Under the pieces are notes generated by a model. The model searched no databases, had not been told where the DNA came from, and worked only from the letters and a program-made list of their open reading frames with translations. From positions 1 through 48,063 of the forward strand of contig JAUXHN010000007.1 in assembly GCA_030621515.1 (NCBI GenBank): a stretch of DNA of 48,063 nucleotides, written 5' to 3'. Each line of letters begins with the position of its first letter. Position 1 is the first letter of the stretch. Positions 8,361 through 17,087 of this stretch are shown piece after piece. Source of the DNA: Deltaproteobacteria bacterium (GTDB lineage: Bacteria; Myxococcota_A; Polyangia; JAAYKL01). The position numbers and the translations under genes were made by a program.

Positions 8361-8974
8361 TTTCGACCTCCTTTTCGGTCGAGTATTCCGTTGAAGAAGG
8401 TGTCCATGTAGACGTCGGCCATTTCACTCATCGACGGACCTTCGGGAACGGCGATCCAGTGAAAGATTGCGCCGTCGAACCATGCGGCGAAAGTCGCTGC
8501 AGTGTTAACGACGTCCAGATCTTTTCGCAGATCCCCCGCCTTCACGCCGGCGACCAGGAGATCCTCGATTCCCTTGCGAAACTCCAGGAGCATCTCCCTG
8601 AGGATGGGAAAATCATTCCCCGCCCGGCTGACGTGCAGCATGTACTCGAGGAAGAAACGGTAGCCCTCTCCCATATGCTCCATGGCCTCGACCATGGAGA
8701 CGGTCAGGCTCCGGAGTTTGTCGAGGGGAGGTGAGTCGCTTTCGAGCGCGCCGCGCATGCCGGCGGCCATGCCGTCCATCATCACCCCCATGGCTCCAAC
8801 AAGGAGGTCTTCCTTGTCATTGAAATATTCGTACAGGGTGCCCTTCCCGACCCCGGCTGCCGTTGCGACATCTTCCATTCTGGTCCGGTCGAAACCCTTG
8901 TTGCCGAACACCGAGAAGGCCGCGTGGGCGATGAGCAGTCGCTTTTCTTCCTTGTCCACTATCTTTGGTGACAT
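8357..8974 (-). CDS. TetR-family repressor of the RND export operon
   Basis: The protein has 205 residues. The N-terminal helix-turn-helix is clear (TRMEDVATAAGVGKGTLYEYF, about residues 32-52), and the C-terminal half is the variable ligand and dimer domain. The frame stays open to 9007, but that extension (MTDRSVKQGEV) is encoded by the operator palindrome itself. The ATG at 8974 has a GGGAGAGG site and is preferred. It is the first gene of the operon and overlaps the exporter by 4 bases. Two palindromes upstream make autorepression of the whole operon, relieved by a hydrophobic ligand, the simplest reading. The ligand is unknown. Confidence 0.93.
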   Translation of the reverse strand: MSPKIVDKEEKRLLIAHAAFSVFGNKGFDRTRMEDVATAAGVGKGTLYEYFNDKEDLLVGAMGVMMDGMAAGMRGALESDSPPLDKLRSLTVSMVEAMEHMGEGYRFFLEYMLHVSRAGNDFPILREMLLEFRKGIEDLLVAGVKAGDLRKDLDVVNTAATFAAWFDGAIFHWIAVPEGPSMSEMADVYMDTFFNGILDRKGGRK

Positions 8975-8987
8975 GACCTCTCCCTGC

Positions 8988-9007
8988 TTGACCGACCGGT
9001 CGGTCAA
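8988..9007. promoter_or_regulatory. TetR-type operator 1
   Basis: TTGACCGACCGGTCGGTCAA is a perfect 20-base palindrome, 13 bases upstream of the tetR ATG. It shares the GACCGGTC core with operator 2. Confidence 0.8.
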
Positions 9008-9022
9008 AATGTGTCTGTCCCC

Positions 9023-9051
9023 TTTTTAATGCCGACTGACCGGTCAGTCAA
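9023..9051 (-). promoter_or_regulatory. Probable promoter of the tetR-RND operon
   Basis: On the minus strand TTGACT (9046-9051) is followed after exactly 17 bases by TAAAAA (9023-9028). Operator 2 covers the spacer and part of the -35; operator 1 lies downstream near the start of transcription. Confidence 0.6.
9034..9049. promoter_or_regulatory. TetR-type operator 2
   Basis: GACTGACCGGTCAGTC is a perfect 16-base palindrome whose centre is 44 bases from that of operator 1, about four helical turns. It lies almost entirely between the -35 and -10 boxes of the proposed operon promoter. Confidence 0.8.
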
Positions 9052-9130
9052 GAAAAAAAGAACAAACTTTTTTTGTCCAGCACGCCACATGAAGTGGAAT
9101 GGTATAATTCAAATATCAAAGAGAGGTCTC

Positions 9131-10111
9131 ATGAGAACATCCTTTATGAAAGAGCTGCGGAACCTGGCCGTACTTGTCGTTCTGGTGACTCTGACGGGGT
9201 CGGGGTGCTGGATGATGCAGGCGCTGCCGGGTGAGGGCGGCACGACCGACACAGATTCTGATTCCGATTCCGACACGGACACTGAAACCGAGACGGATAC
9301 CTGGGTGGATCCCCACGACACCTGCAACATCGATATTGTTTTTGTCATCGACAGTTCCCAGTCGATGATGCTCACCCTCAATAACCTGGTGCAGGACGGC
9401 TTCTCGGGGTTCACCAACATGCTGGCGTCCTATCCGCAACCCGGCACAATACGCGTGGGGATAACCAACCATCTCTACGGGCCCAAGATCATCGGCGGCC
9501 AGGCCGTGGATGCCTCCGCCTTCATGACGAGTGGATGGCCCCTCGGTGTCTCTCACGATATTGACGGTTGCCAGGAGGTGGGTCACGAGGATTGCGACTT
9601 CGCTTCGGGAAGGCCGTGGATGGAGGGACCCTCGGGAACGTTGAGCTCGGAGTTCAACTGTGTCGGCAACTTGCCGTGCCAGGAGGATCTTTCCGTTGGA
9701 GAGCCCACCCTCCAGGCGGGGCTCGAGTCGCTGTTATGGGATGCCAACGCCGATTTCATCCGGAACGATGCCCTGTTGTTCCTGGTGTTCATCACCGATG
9801 AGGACGATCAGTCGCCCATGAACAAGGAAGCCATCTACGACGGTATCATGGCCGCCAAGGATGACGAGAGTCTGACAATACCTGTTGAGGAGTACGTGTA
9901 CGTCGCCACCATCGCGGGCCCCGAAAACTATGGTTGCAACGATGGAGACTTTTTCGGCGAAACCGATCCCACGCCCGGGGTGATTGCCTTCACCGCGAAG
10001 TTCGGCGCGAACGGACGCCACTTCGATATGTGCTCCACTTCCATAGAGTCCGCCCTGGGGTCGATGTCGTCGCTCATGCAGAACGGCTGTCAGGACGTTT
10101 TCGATCTTTAG
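9131..10111 (+). CDS. Stalked lipoprotein with von Willebrand A domain
   Basis: The protein has 326 residues. MRTSFMKELRNLAVLVVLV starts a lipoprotein signal with Cys26 in GSGC. A short Asp-Ser/Asp-Thr/Glu-Thr stalk lies at about residues 37-58. A vWA-like domain begins at about residue 65 with DIVFVIDSSQSM, carrying the DxSxS metal-binding motif, and continues to FLVFITDEDDQSP. vWA domains bind ligands through a metal ion, and this one would sit on the cell surface or in the periplasm. The ATG at 9131 follows a GAGAGG site; upstream codons belong to the operator region. It diverges from the tetR operon and shares its control region. Its 3' end is 2 bases from the convergent PEGA gene. Confidence 0.88.
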   Translation: MRTSFMKELRNLAVLVVLVTLTGSGCWMMQALPGEGGTTDTDSDSDSDTDTETETDTWVDPHDTCNIDIVFVIDSSQSMMLTLNNLVQDGFSGFTNMLASYPQPGTIRVGITNHLYGPKIIGGQAVDASAFMTSGWPLGVSHDIDGCQEVGHEDCDFASGRPWMEGPSGTLSSEFNCVGNLPCQEDLSVGEPTLQAGLESLLWDANADFIRNDALLFLVFITDEDDQSPMNKEAIYDGIMAAKDDESLTIPVEEYVYVATIAGPENYGCNDGDFFGETDPTPGVIAFTAKFGANGRHFDMCSTSIESALGSMSSLMQNGCQDVFDL

Positions 10112-10113
10112 GC

Positions 10114-11025
10114 TTAGTTCAGGTTTTCGGAGATGCGGACGTACTCGCCGGGGCGAACGTCAACCACGCGTTTCCTGCGCACTCCCAGATCCCTGTTCTC
10201 CATGAGCACGATGTGACGACCCGGGGGAACCTTGAAATTGACCAGCGGCGTATTGCCCACCGCCTTTCCGTCGATGGTGACCACCGTCCACGGGTTGGAG
10301 TTGACGGAAATGTAACCCCTGGATCCGGGATCAGTGATGGGAGGCGGGTCTACCTGGACCAGCGGGTCGGGGATCGGGTAAGGCTGGTTCGGGGATTTTT
10401 TTCTCGCAAGCAGGACGTCCATGTTCACTGCCCTTCCGCCCCGCGGCGCCACCACCAGTCGACGATGGCTCGCATAGCCCGCCATGGTCACCAGTACCTC
10501 CGTGGCGCCGGTCGATGGGAGAACAATTGAGACGGGAGTCATACCCACATTGCGTCGGTAGGCCATGCCGGGCTCCCTGATGGTCACGGTTGCTCCCGAG
10601 GGCTGGGACGTTACGTTGACAACGAATGTCTCGACCCCGTTCGGCGGACCTTCCGGAATCTGAAGTGGATCTTGATAGTGAGGCGGCAGGTTGATCGGCG
10701 GGACGTTCGGGTCGATGGGGCCCGCGATCTGAAGAGAATCCTGTATGAGCTCCACCGTCTGATTCAGATGCTCTCCCCTTTCCAGGGATATCATCATCTC
10801 CACCGGCTTGTGACCCGGACTGGAGATATCGAGCTTGTAGCGACCGGATCCCTTGAACGTGACGGTGTGCGGCGATTCACCCGGATGAACGTAACCGTCC
10901 ACCGATACCTTTGCGTCCGCAGGACTCACGGTCAGGACAAGCGTGGGCTCCTCGGATCCGCAACCGGCTGCGAACGCGAGAGCCGTGAAAACGGCGGCGA
11001 TGATAAGAATATGGACTCTGGACAT
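10114..11025 (-). CDS. PEGA-repeat lipoprotein
   Basis: The protein has 303 residues, with a lipobox at FAAGC (Cys22) giving a lipid anchor. Three PEGA-type beta modules are visible. The first lies at about residues 30-95 (LTVSPADAKVSVDGYVHPGE), the second at about 130-205 (VNVTSQPSGATVTI), and the third at 235-303 (SVNSNPWTVVTIDGKAVGNT). Pro-rich linkers separate them. PEGA modules are surface or periplasmic beta-sandwiches common in myxobacteria, often fused to kinases; here they are alone on a lipid anchor. The start has an AGGAGA site. The role is unknown beyond an envelope or surface protein. Confidence 0.87.
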   Translation of the reverse strand: MSRVHILIIAAVFTALAFAAGCGSEEPTLVLTVSPADAKVSVDGYVHPGESPHTVTFKGSGRYKLDISSPGHKPVEMMISLERGEHLNQTVELIQDSLQIAGPIDPNVPPINLPPHYQDPLQIPEGPPNGVETFVVNVTSQPSGATVTIREPGMAYRRNVGMTPVSIVLPSTGATEVLVTMAGYASHRRLVVAPRGGRAVNMDVLLARKKSPNQPYPIPDPLVQVDPPPITDPGSRGYISVNSNPWTVVTIDGKAVGNTPLVNFKVPPGRHIVLMENRDLGVRRKRVVDVRPGEYVRISENLN

Positions 11026-11090
11026 GTTGTCTCCTGTTCGTAATCGTTTCTGACCGTATGGACGTTTCTCGATAGCTAAAGAGTTAATCG

Positions 11091-11118
11091 ATTATACTTT
11101 TTCGCACGCGTTCGGCAA
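11091..11118 (-). promoter_or_regulatory. Probable promoter of the PEGA lipoprotein gene
   Basis: On the minus strand TTGCCG (11113-11118) lies 16 bases from a perfect TATAAT (11091-11096). Predicted transcription starts about 60 bases before the PEGA lipoprotein ATG. Confidence 0.6.
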
Positions 11119-11233
11119 CAACCCTGTTTCCCTGGAAAAACACGTTGAAATATGGGGGTGGTTGTGTTCGTCTTGGAATCTCAGGCGAATATTGTAACAA
11201 CAACCAAATAAAGAAGAAGAAAAAAAGGGAAAG

Positions 11234-13363
<2,130 letters not shown>

Positions 13364-13425
13364 TCGAGCAACGTAACTCTCAATTTGGCCGTGTCATGGT
13401 TTTGGACGTGAACAAAGGGATAAAT

Positions 13426-14208
13426 ATGAGTCAATCAATAGAGGACGTTACCAAAACTCTGCAATCTGCTTACAATGAGCAATACTCGAATTCAATGACA
13501 GAATGGAGAGAGCTTGGTGGAAAATACAAGGCAGAAAACATATTGAGTGTGTGTAGTGGAAAGAGTTTCTCCAAAGTGCTTGAGTGTGGAGCAGGCGAGG
13601 GCAGTATATTGAAGTTCCTTGATGCTTCGGATATTGCTTCGGAGTTGTATGCGTTGGAAATAGCTGATAGCGGAATTTGTCAAATCCAAAAGAGAAAAAT
13701 TCAAAAGTTAAAGGAAGTTAGAAAGTTTGACGGCTACAAAATTCCGTATTCAGATAAAATGTTCGACATGGCTTACTGTTCTCATGTCATCGAGCACGTA
13801 GAGCACCCAAGATTACTTCTAAGAGAGCTCAGGCGAATTAGTGAATTCCAAGTGTTTGAGATTCCGCTTGATTACTCGGTAGGCGCAGATCGCAAGATTG
13901 AGCACTTCTTATCGTATGGACACATCAGTGTTTACACCCCGACAGTGTTCAGGTTTCTACTCAAGTCGGAAGGTTATGAAATAATTGCAGAACGGTTAAC
14001 AAACACGGAAGAGGAAGTAATACGTTTTAACTGGTACAGGAACATGGGCCGGAATGAGTCCTGGGTCAATGAGTTGAAGCTCAAATTACGCCCACTACGT
14101 AACACAATAAAAAGAACCCTGTATGGCAAACGCCGCTATGAAGAATATGGATATTCTGCCTATACGTGTTTGGCGAAAGGTGTTGGTGAATTGAAAATCT
14201 TCGGATAA
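13426..14208 (+). CDS. SAM-dependent methyltransferase (class I, type 11-like), AT-rich
   Basis: The protein has 260 residues. The SAM-binding motif I is VLECGAGEGSILKFL (about residues 45-60), with the acidic strand ALEIADSG. Motif IV is FDMAYCSHVIEHVEHPR, as in methyltransferase family 11/UbiE-like enzymes. The C-terminal third is basic. The substrate is unknown; related enzymes often modify sugars or lipids. The ATG at 13426 has a GGGA site 6 bases upstream; the open frame begins earlier inside glnN. Codon use and base composition are visibly AT-richer than glnN and the lipoprotein after it, suggesting recent acquisition. Confidence 0.85.
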   Translation: MSQSIEDVTKTLQSAYNEQYSNSMTEWRELGGKYKAENILSVCSGKSFSKVLECGAGEGSILKFLDASDIASELYALEIADSGICQIQKRKIQKLKEVRKFDGYKIPYSDKMFDMAYCSHVIEHVEHPRLLLRELRRISEFQVFEIPLDYSVGADRKIEHFLSYGHISVYTPTVFRFLLKSEGYEIIAERLTNTEEEVIRFNWYRNMGRNESWVNELKLKLRPLRNTIKRTLYGKRRYEEYGYSAYTCLAKGVGELKIFG

Positions 14209-14331
14209 GACATCAGATTCTATTATTGTGATTGTTCAGGCAAGAGCCCGTGGCATTTTGGCGAAGGTTGCGAGAAATTGGTGCATTTATGGCATTCCCG
14301 GCAACTAATCCGGCAAGAAGGGAAAAACACA

Positions 14332-15126
14332 ATGAGAAGTATTATCTTTTTTACGCTGGTTGCGGCGTATCTGGTTTCTTGCAATTCAGAAGGTCCCGCT
14401 TTTGCTGTAGCCGGAGATACGGATACAGACGGCGACAGTGACACTGATACCGATTCCGATTCCGACACCGATTCCGACACCGATTCCGACACCGATTCCG
14501 ACACCGATTCCGACACCGATACTGATACCGATACCGATACCGACACCGGACCGGATCCGTGTGACCTGGACCAGCTCGAAGATTTCGAGGTGGACGACGG
14601 TCTGTTTGTGGAAGACCCGACCGACAGTGTCTGGGAATGGGGGGCGATTGTCGCAGGGGCGCCCGAAGAAGGCCACGGAAATGTGTGGGCAACAAACCTG
14701 TCGGGGGACTACAACAACTGCGATTCGGCGTTTCTCACCTCTCCGACGATTGACCTGTCGATGTGCGGAGGGATGACGCTCAATCTCCAGTTTGACATCT
14801 GGTACGAGTACGAGGGTACTTCGGGTGATTGGGACGGTCTCCTGGTGGAGTTCTGGGATGGGAGCGCCTGGGTGCAGATAGATCCGGTGGGAGGATGGGA
14901 CACGACCTCAATCGGCGCCAGCCAGGGCTGTACCGTCAGTTCTCTGCCTTATGTAAATGGAAAACCCGGCTTCACCGGCGGAAGCACTGTCTGGGTGACC
15001 GAGGAGTTCCAGTACACGCCTGCCAACTTTTCCACCGATTTCGGGTTCAGGTTTGCCCACGGGTCCGACGCGTATATCCATGAGGCGGGCGCCTATATCG
15101 ACAACATTTCCATGGTCTTGCAATAG
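14332..15126 (+). CDS. Stalked lipoprotein with jelly-roll (bacillopeptidase F-like) domain
   Basis: The protein has 264 residues. The lipobox is LVSC (Cys17) after MRSIIFFTLVAAY. An Asp-Thr/Asp-Ser stalk of about 50 residues runs to residue 80. A beta-rich domain follows, with the pattern DSAFLTSPTIDLS, LNLQFDIWYEYEG and WDGLLVEFWDGSAW. This pattern is typical of the jelly-roll modules found in immune inhibitor A/bacillopeptidase F and MAM-like proteins, which often bind carbohydrate or protein surfaces. No protease residues are present, so it is a binding module. The start at 14332 follows an AAGGGA site. The stalk DNA is a perfect 12-base tandem repeat in its middle. Confidence 0.85.
   Translation: MRSIIFFTLVAAYLVSCNSEGPAFAVAGDTDTDGDSDTDTDSDSDTDSDTDSDTDSDTDSDTDTDTDTDTDTGPDPCDLDQLEDFEVDDGLFVEDPTDSVWEWGAIVAGAPEEGHGNVWATNLSGDYNNCDSAFLTSPTIDLSMCGGMTLNLQFDIWYEYEGTSGDWDGLLVEFWDGSAWVQIDPVGGWDTTSIGASQGCTVSSLPYVNGKPGFTGGSTVWVTEEFQYTPANFSTDFGFRFAHGSDAYIHEAGAYIDNISMVLQ
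14458..14517 (+). repeat. Five perfect 12-base tandem copies encoding the Asp-Ser-Asp-Thr stalk
   Basis: The unit GATTCCGACACC is repeated five times without error inside the lipoprotein gene. Gain or loss of units would change stalk length but not frame. Confidence 0.95.
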
Positions 15127-15141
15127 CGCCTTTTTGAAAAA

Positions 15142-15573
15142 TCAACCGGAAACCCAGCTCGCGTCCTTCAGCCAGGTCGCTATTTTCGGAACCACCGCCT
15201 TGGGGTCGTTAACGCCCGCCGCAATATCCATCACAAACGCGTAAGCAGCCTCCTCCTCGAAGGGATCGAACATCACCTTGTTCCACTGCAGGAAGGTCAC
15301 GGCGCAGGACAACCCGGTGCGCTTGTTGCCGTCCATGAAAACATGATCCTTGATGATGTAGAACATGTAGGCCGCCGCCTGATGGTAGATATCCGGGTAG
15401 ATCTTTTCCCCGAACACCGAGTTGTGGAAAATTTGATCCACGAACCCCAGCCCGACCCCTGGACGCAGATTGGTTTTGGATGCCAGCATGCCGGTGCCGG
15501 TGACCTCGAGACAGAGGCGGTTTATGACTACCACCATCTTCTTGTTGACGTACCTGAGCTTCGTCCCGGTCAT
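15142..15573 (-). CDS. doc: Doc/Fic-family toxin
   Basis: The protein has 143 residues with the death-on-curing Fic motif HVFMDGNKRTG (His77, Asp81, Asn83, Lys84, Arg85), matching the HxFx[D/N]xNK of Doc. Upstream helices contain FHNSVFGEKIYPDIYHQAAAY, typical of chromosomal Doc. Doc phosphorylates and inactivates EF-Tu, and is normally neutralised by the small antitoxin Phd. Here no Phd-like gene is found. Its ATG overlaps the stop of a zinc-ribbon gene (ATGA), which occupies the place of the antitoxin. The catalytic set is complete. Whether it acts as a toxin or as another Fic modifier is open. Confidence 0.9.
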   Translation of the reverse strand: MTGTKLRYVNKKMVVVINRLCLEVTGTGMLASKTNLRPGVGLGFVDQIFHNSVFGEKIYPDIYHQAAAYMFYIIKDHVFMDGNKRTGLSCAVTFLQWNKVMFDPFEEEAAYAFVMDIAAGVNDPKAVVPKIATWLKDASWVSG

Positions 15574-15950
15574 TTGCCCAGCCTCGTATACAGATTGAGA
15601 TTGGCCCTGAGGTTACTCTCGGCGAGCCGCAGGGCAGACATCTCACCACCATCCAGCCAGATCCCGCCGCAATCCGGGCACACATCCACCACCACGCCGC
15701 TCATGTCCACCGGCTCCATCGTCGCCCCCTCCACGGGGCAGAACAGATCCCGTGTACGGTCCTCGACCGAGATGGTGTCGATGTCCTCCTCGCCAAGATC
15801 GATCTCCCTGAAGATCTTGACCATCTTCACAATCGAACCCAGCTCTCCGTTATCGAGGAAGATGCCACAGCAGTCGCTGCAAATATCGACCTGCTCGTGA
15901 TGGTAGCTCACCTCCTGGAGCTCCACGGAGCAAAGTGGACAGTTTCTCAT
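15570..15950 (-). CDS. Double zf-TFIIB zinc-ribbon protein coupled to doc
   Basis: The protein has 126 residues and two zf-TFIIB-like knuckles. The first has CPLC (residues 4-7) and CSDCCGIFLD, with all four ligands. The second has CPVE followed by CPDCGGIWLD, so one Cys of its first pair is replaced by Glu. The ATG at 15950 begins directly with the first knuckle (MRNCPLC); a TTG at 15986 is possible but adds nothing recognisable. It follows the selenoprotein gene by 32 bases and overlaps doc by 4, so the three form one transcription unit. Function is unknown; a role as Doc partner is an inference from position. A paralogue with intact knuckles lies at 32601-32996. Confidence 0.85.
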   Translation of the reverse strand: MRNCPLCSVELQEVSYHHEQVDICSDCCGIFLDNGELGSIVKMVKIFREIDLGEEDIDTISVEDRTRDLFCPVEGATMEPVDMSGVVVDVCPDCGGIWLDGGEMSALRLAESNLRANLNLYTRLGK

Positions 15951-15982
15951 GATGTGATTTGTGTCGCGGGTGGAGGATCCTG

Positions 15983-16297
15983 TCAACAGCTACAGTCACC
16001 ACAGGCCGTCGCGCCCCTGTTGGCGGGCAGGATGACAAAACCGCCGCCACCCCACGGTTGGGACCTGAAATCGATATTGAATCCGCCATACTGGGAGACG
16101 ACCTCCTTGTCGGCAATTACCGTTATTCCGTCGCACTCCACCTTCTCGTCAGTATCTGAAGGCTCATCCAGAGCCATACCCCAGGAGGGCCCGCCTCACC
16201 CGTAGCCCGCAACGTAAATACGCACACATGGGATGTTGTCATTATCCTTCAGTGCGTCTTTCAACTCTCCTGCCGCTTTTTTTGTAACTTTTATCAT
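15983..16297 (-). CDS. HesB/IscA-like selenoprotein (in-frame TGA read as selenocysteine)
   Basis: Read from ATG 16297 the frame gives MIKVTKKAAGELKDAL, then VRIYVAGYG, a TGA at 16196-16198 (codon 34), then GGPSWGMALDEPSDTDEKVE. It ends with TACGDCSC at 15983. Both halves are the A-type iron-sulfur carrier fold (HesB/IscA, PF01521). The TGA replaces the first conserved Cys of the G-[CU]-G-G-P-S motif, and HesB-like selenoproteins are an established bacterial family. The hairpin at 16161-16175 fits a bacterial SECIS. The reading resumes in the same frame with full conservation, so a nonsense mutation or frameshift is unlikely. Length is 104 residues. The start has a GAGGA site about 9-10 bases away. 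Selenocysteine machinery is not in this window. It begins an operon with the zinc ribbon and doc. Confidence 0.87.
16161..16175 (-). promoter_or_regulatory. Bacterial SECIS-like hairpin
   Basis: On the mRNA strand GGCUC-UGGAU-GAGCC forms a 5-bp stem with a 5-base loop whose second base is G. The loop begins 25 bases after the UGA. Known bSECIS elements have the loop about 16-37 bases after UGA, with a G in the first two loop positions. Confidence 0.75.
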
Positions 16298-16436
16298 TTA
16301 TAAATTTCCTCGAGACCGAAGCCTCGCCTCCTTTCCAGGCAATATTTAATCACGATCCTGCATTGTGCACCCCCCAACTGCACTTTCTTCGAAATATCGT
16401 CATTGGGAGTCAATGGGCGAGAATCATTATAGCGTC

Positions 16437-16465
16437 TTGACGTTATAACGTTATGGAGTTATATT
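16437..16465 (+). promoter_or_regulatory. Promoter of the RHH/RelE toxin-antitoxin pair
   Basis: TTGACG (16437-16442) is separated by exactly 17 bases from TATATT (16460-16465); both boxes match consensus at 5 of 6. The palindrome ACGTTATAACGT overlaps the -35. Confidence 0.72.
16440..16451. promoter_or_regulatory. Operator palindrome of the RHH/RelE pair
   Basis: ACGTTATAACGT is a perfect 12-base palindrome overlapping the -35 box and start of the spacer. It is a likely autorepression site for the ribbon-helix-helix antitoxin. Confidence 0.65.
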
Positions 16466-16488
16466 GATCGTTGAAATGGAGGTGTGTC

Positions 16489-16722
16489 GTGGGAGCATTG
16501 ACTCAAAGAACAACCATATATTTGAAGCCGGAATTGTATAAGGCTCTACGCCTGAAGTCCGTCGAAACTTCCCAATCCGTATCAGAGATTGTCAATAATG
16601 CCGTTCGTCTGGCCCTCGCAGAGGATGCCGAAGATCTTGCTGCATTCGATGCACGTGAAAAAGAACCGGAAATCTCATTTGAGAAATTTATCAAGGATCT
16701 GAAATCTGATGGAAGAATATAA
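16489..16722 (+). CDS. Ribbon-helix-helix antitoxin
   Basis: The protein has 77 residues. The N-terminal strand RTTIYLKPELYKAL and the helices KSVETSQSVSEIVNNAVRLAL form a CopG-type ribbon-helix-helix. The acidic tail (EDAEDLAAFDAREKEPEISFEKFIKDL) would bind the toxin. The GTG at 16489 is chosen because GGAGG lies 7 bases upstream; an in-frame TTG at 16471 would overlap that site. The last 14 bases overlap the RelE-family toxin gene. Autoregulation through the upstream palindrome is likely. Confidence 0.9.
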   Translation: MGALTQRTTIYLKPELYKALRLKSVETSQSVSEIVNNAVRLALAEDAEDLAAFDAREKEPEISFEKFIKDLKSDGRI

Positions 16723-16966
16723 AATTGTCTTCAAGAATTCCGTCCAAAAAGACCTCTCAAAAATTCCCAAAAAAGACGTAAAAAGGATCATATCCACCAT
16801 CAAAACCCTGGCAAAAGATCCCAGACCCCTGGCCGCAAAAAAACTCTCTGCCCGTGAACGCTATAGAATTCGCCAGGGGAATTATAGAATTCTGTACTCG
16901 ATTGAAGATGCCAGACTTGTTGTCTGCGTCGTCAAGGTCGGACATCGACAAGATGTTTACCGATAA
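16709..16966 (+). CDS. RelE/ParE-family toxin
   Basis: The protein has 85 residues. It has the RelE fold signature: the N-terminal YKIVFKNSVQKDLSKIP, the basic stretch KKLSARERYRIRQGNYRILY, and the C-terminal VVKVGHRQDVYR. Arg-rich catalytic strands and a C-terminal His-Arg-x-x-Tyr fit ribosome-dependent mRNA interferases. It is translationally coupled with the RHH antitoxin by a 14-base overlap. It is full length and probably active. ParE-like gyrase toxins share the fold, but the motif pattern favours RelE. Confidence 0.92.
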   Translation: MEEYKIVFKNSVQKDLSKIPKKDVKRIISTIKTLAKDPRPLAAKKLSARERYRIRQGNYRILYSIEDARLVVCVVKVGHRQDVYR

Positions 16967-16974
16967 TTTGCAAA

Positions 16975-17031
16975 CCTTTCCAAAGAGCCTTTCCAAAGAG
17001 TTGGAGTCATTATTCTCGAGTCATTATTCTC
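16975..17031. repeat. Two adjacent perfect tandem duplications
   Basis: CCTTTCCAAAGAG is present twice head to tail (16975-17000). After 3 bases, GAGTCATTATTCTC is also present twice head to tail (17004-17031). Both lie between the relE stop and the next gene. Confidence 0.93.
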
Positions 17032-17087
17032 GATGTAACGGATTTGCGTTCCACTGACTCTCTAACTTGAGAGATCGGAGGAATCCT

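Noticed and set aside
16196-16198. TGA as an inactivating mutation of a HesB gene
   Set aside because: The frame stays open and conserved after it, it replaces a conserved Cys, and a SECIS-like hairpin is present; selenocysteine is the simpler reading.
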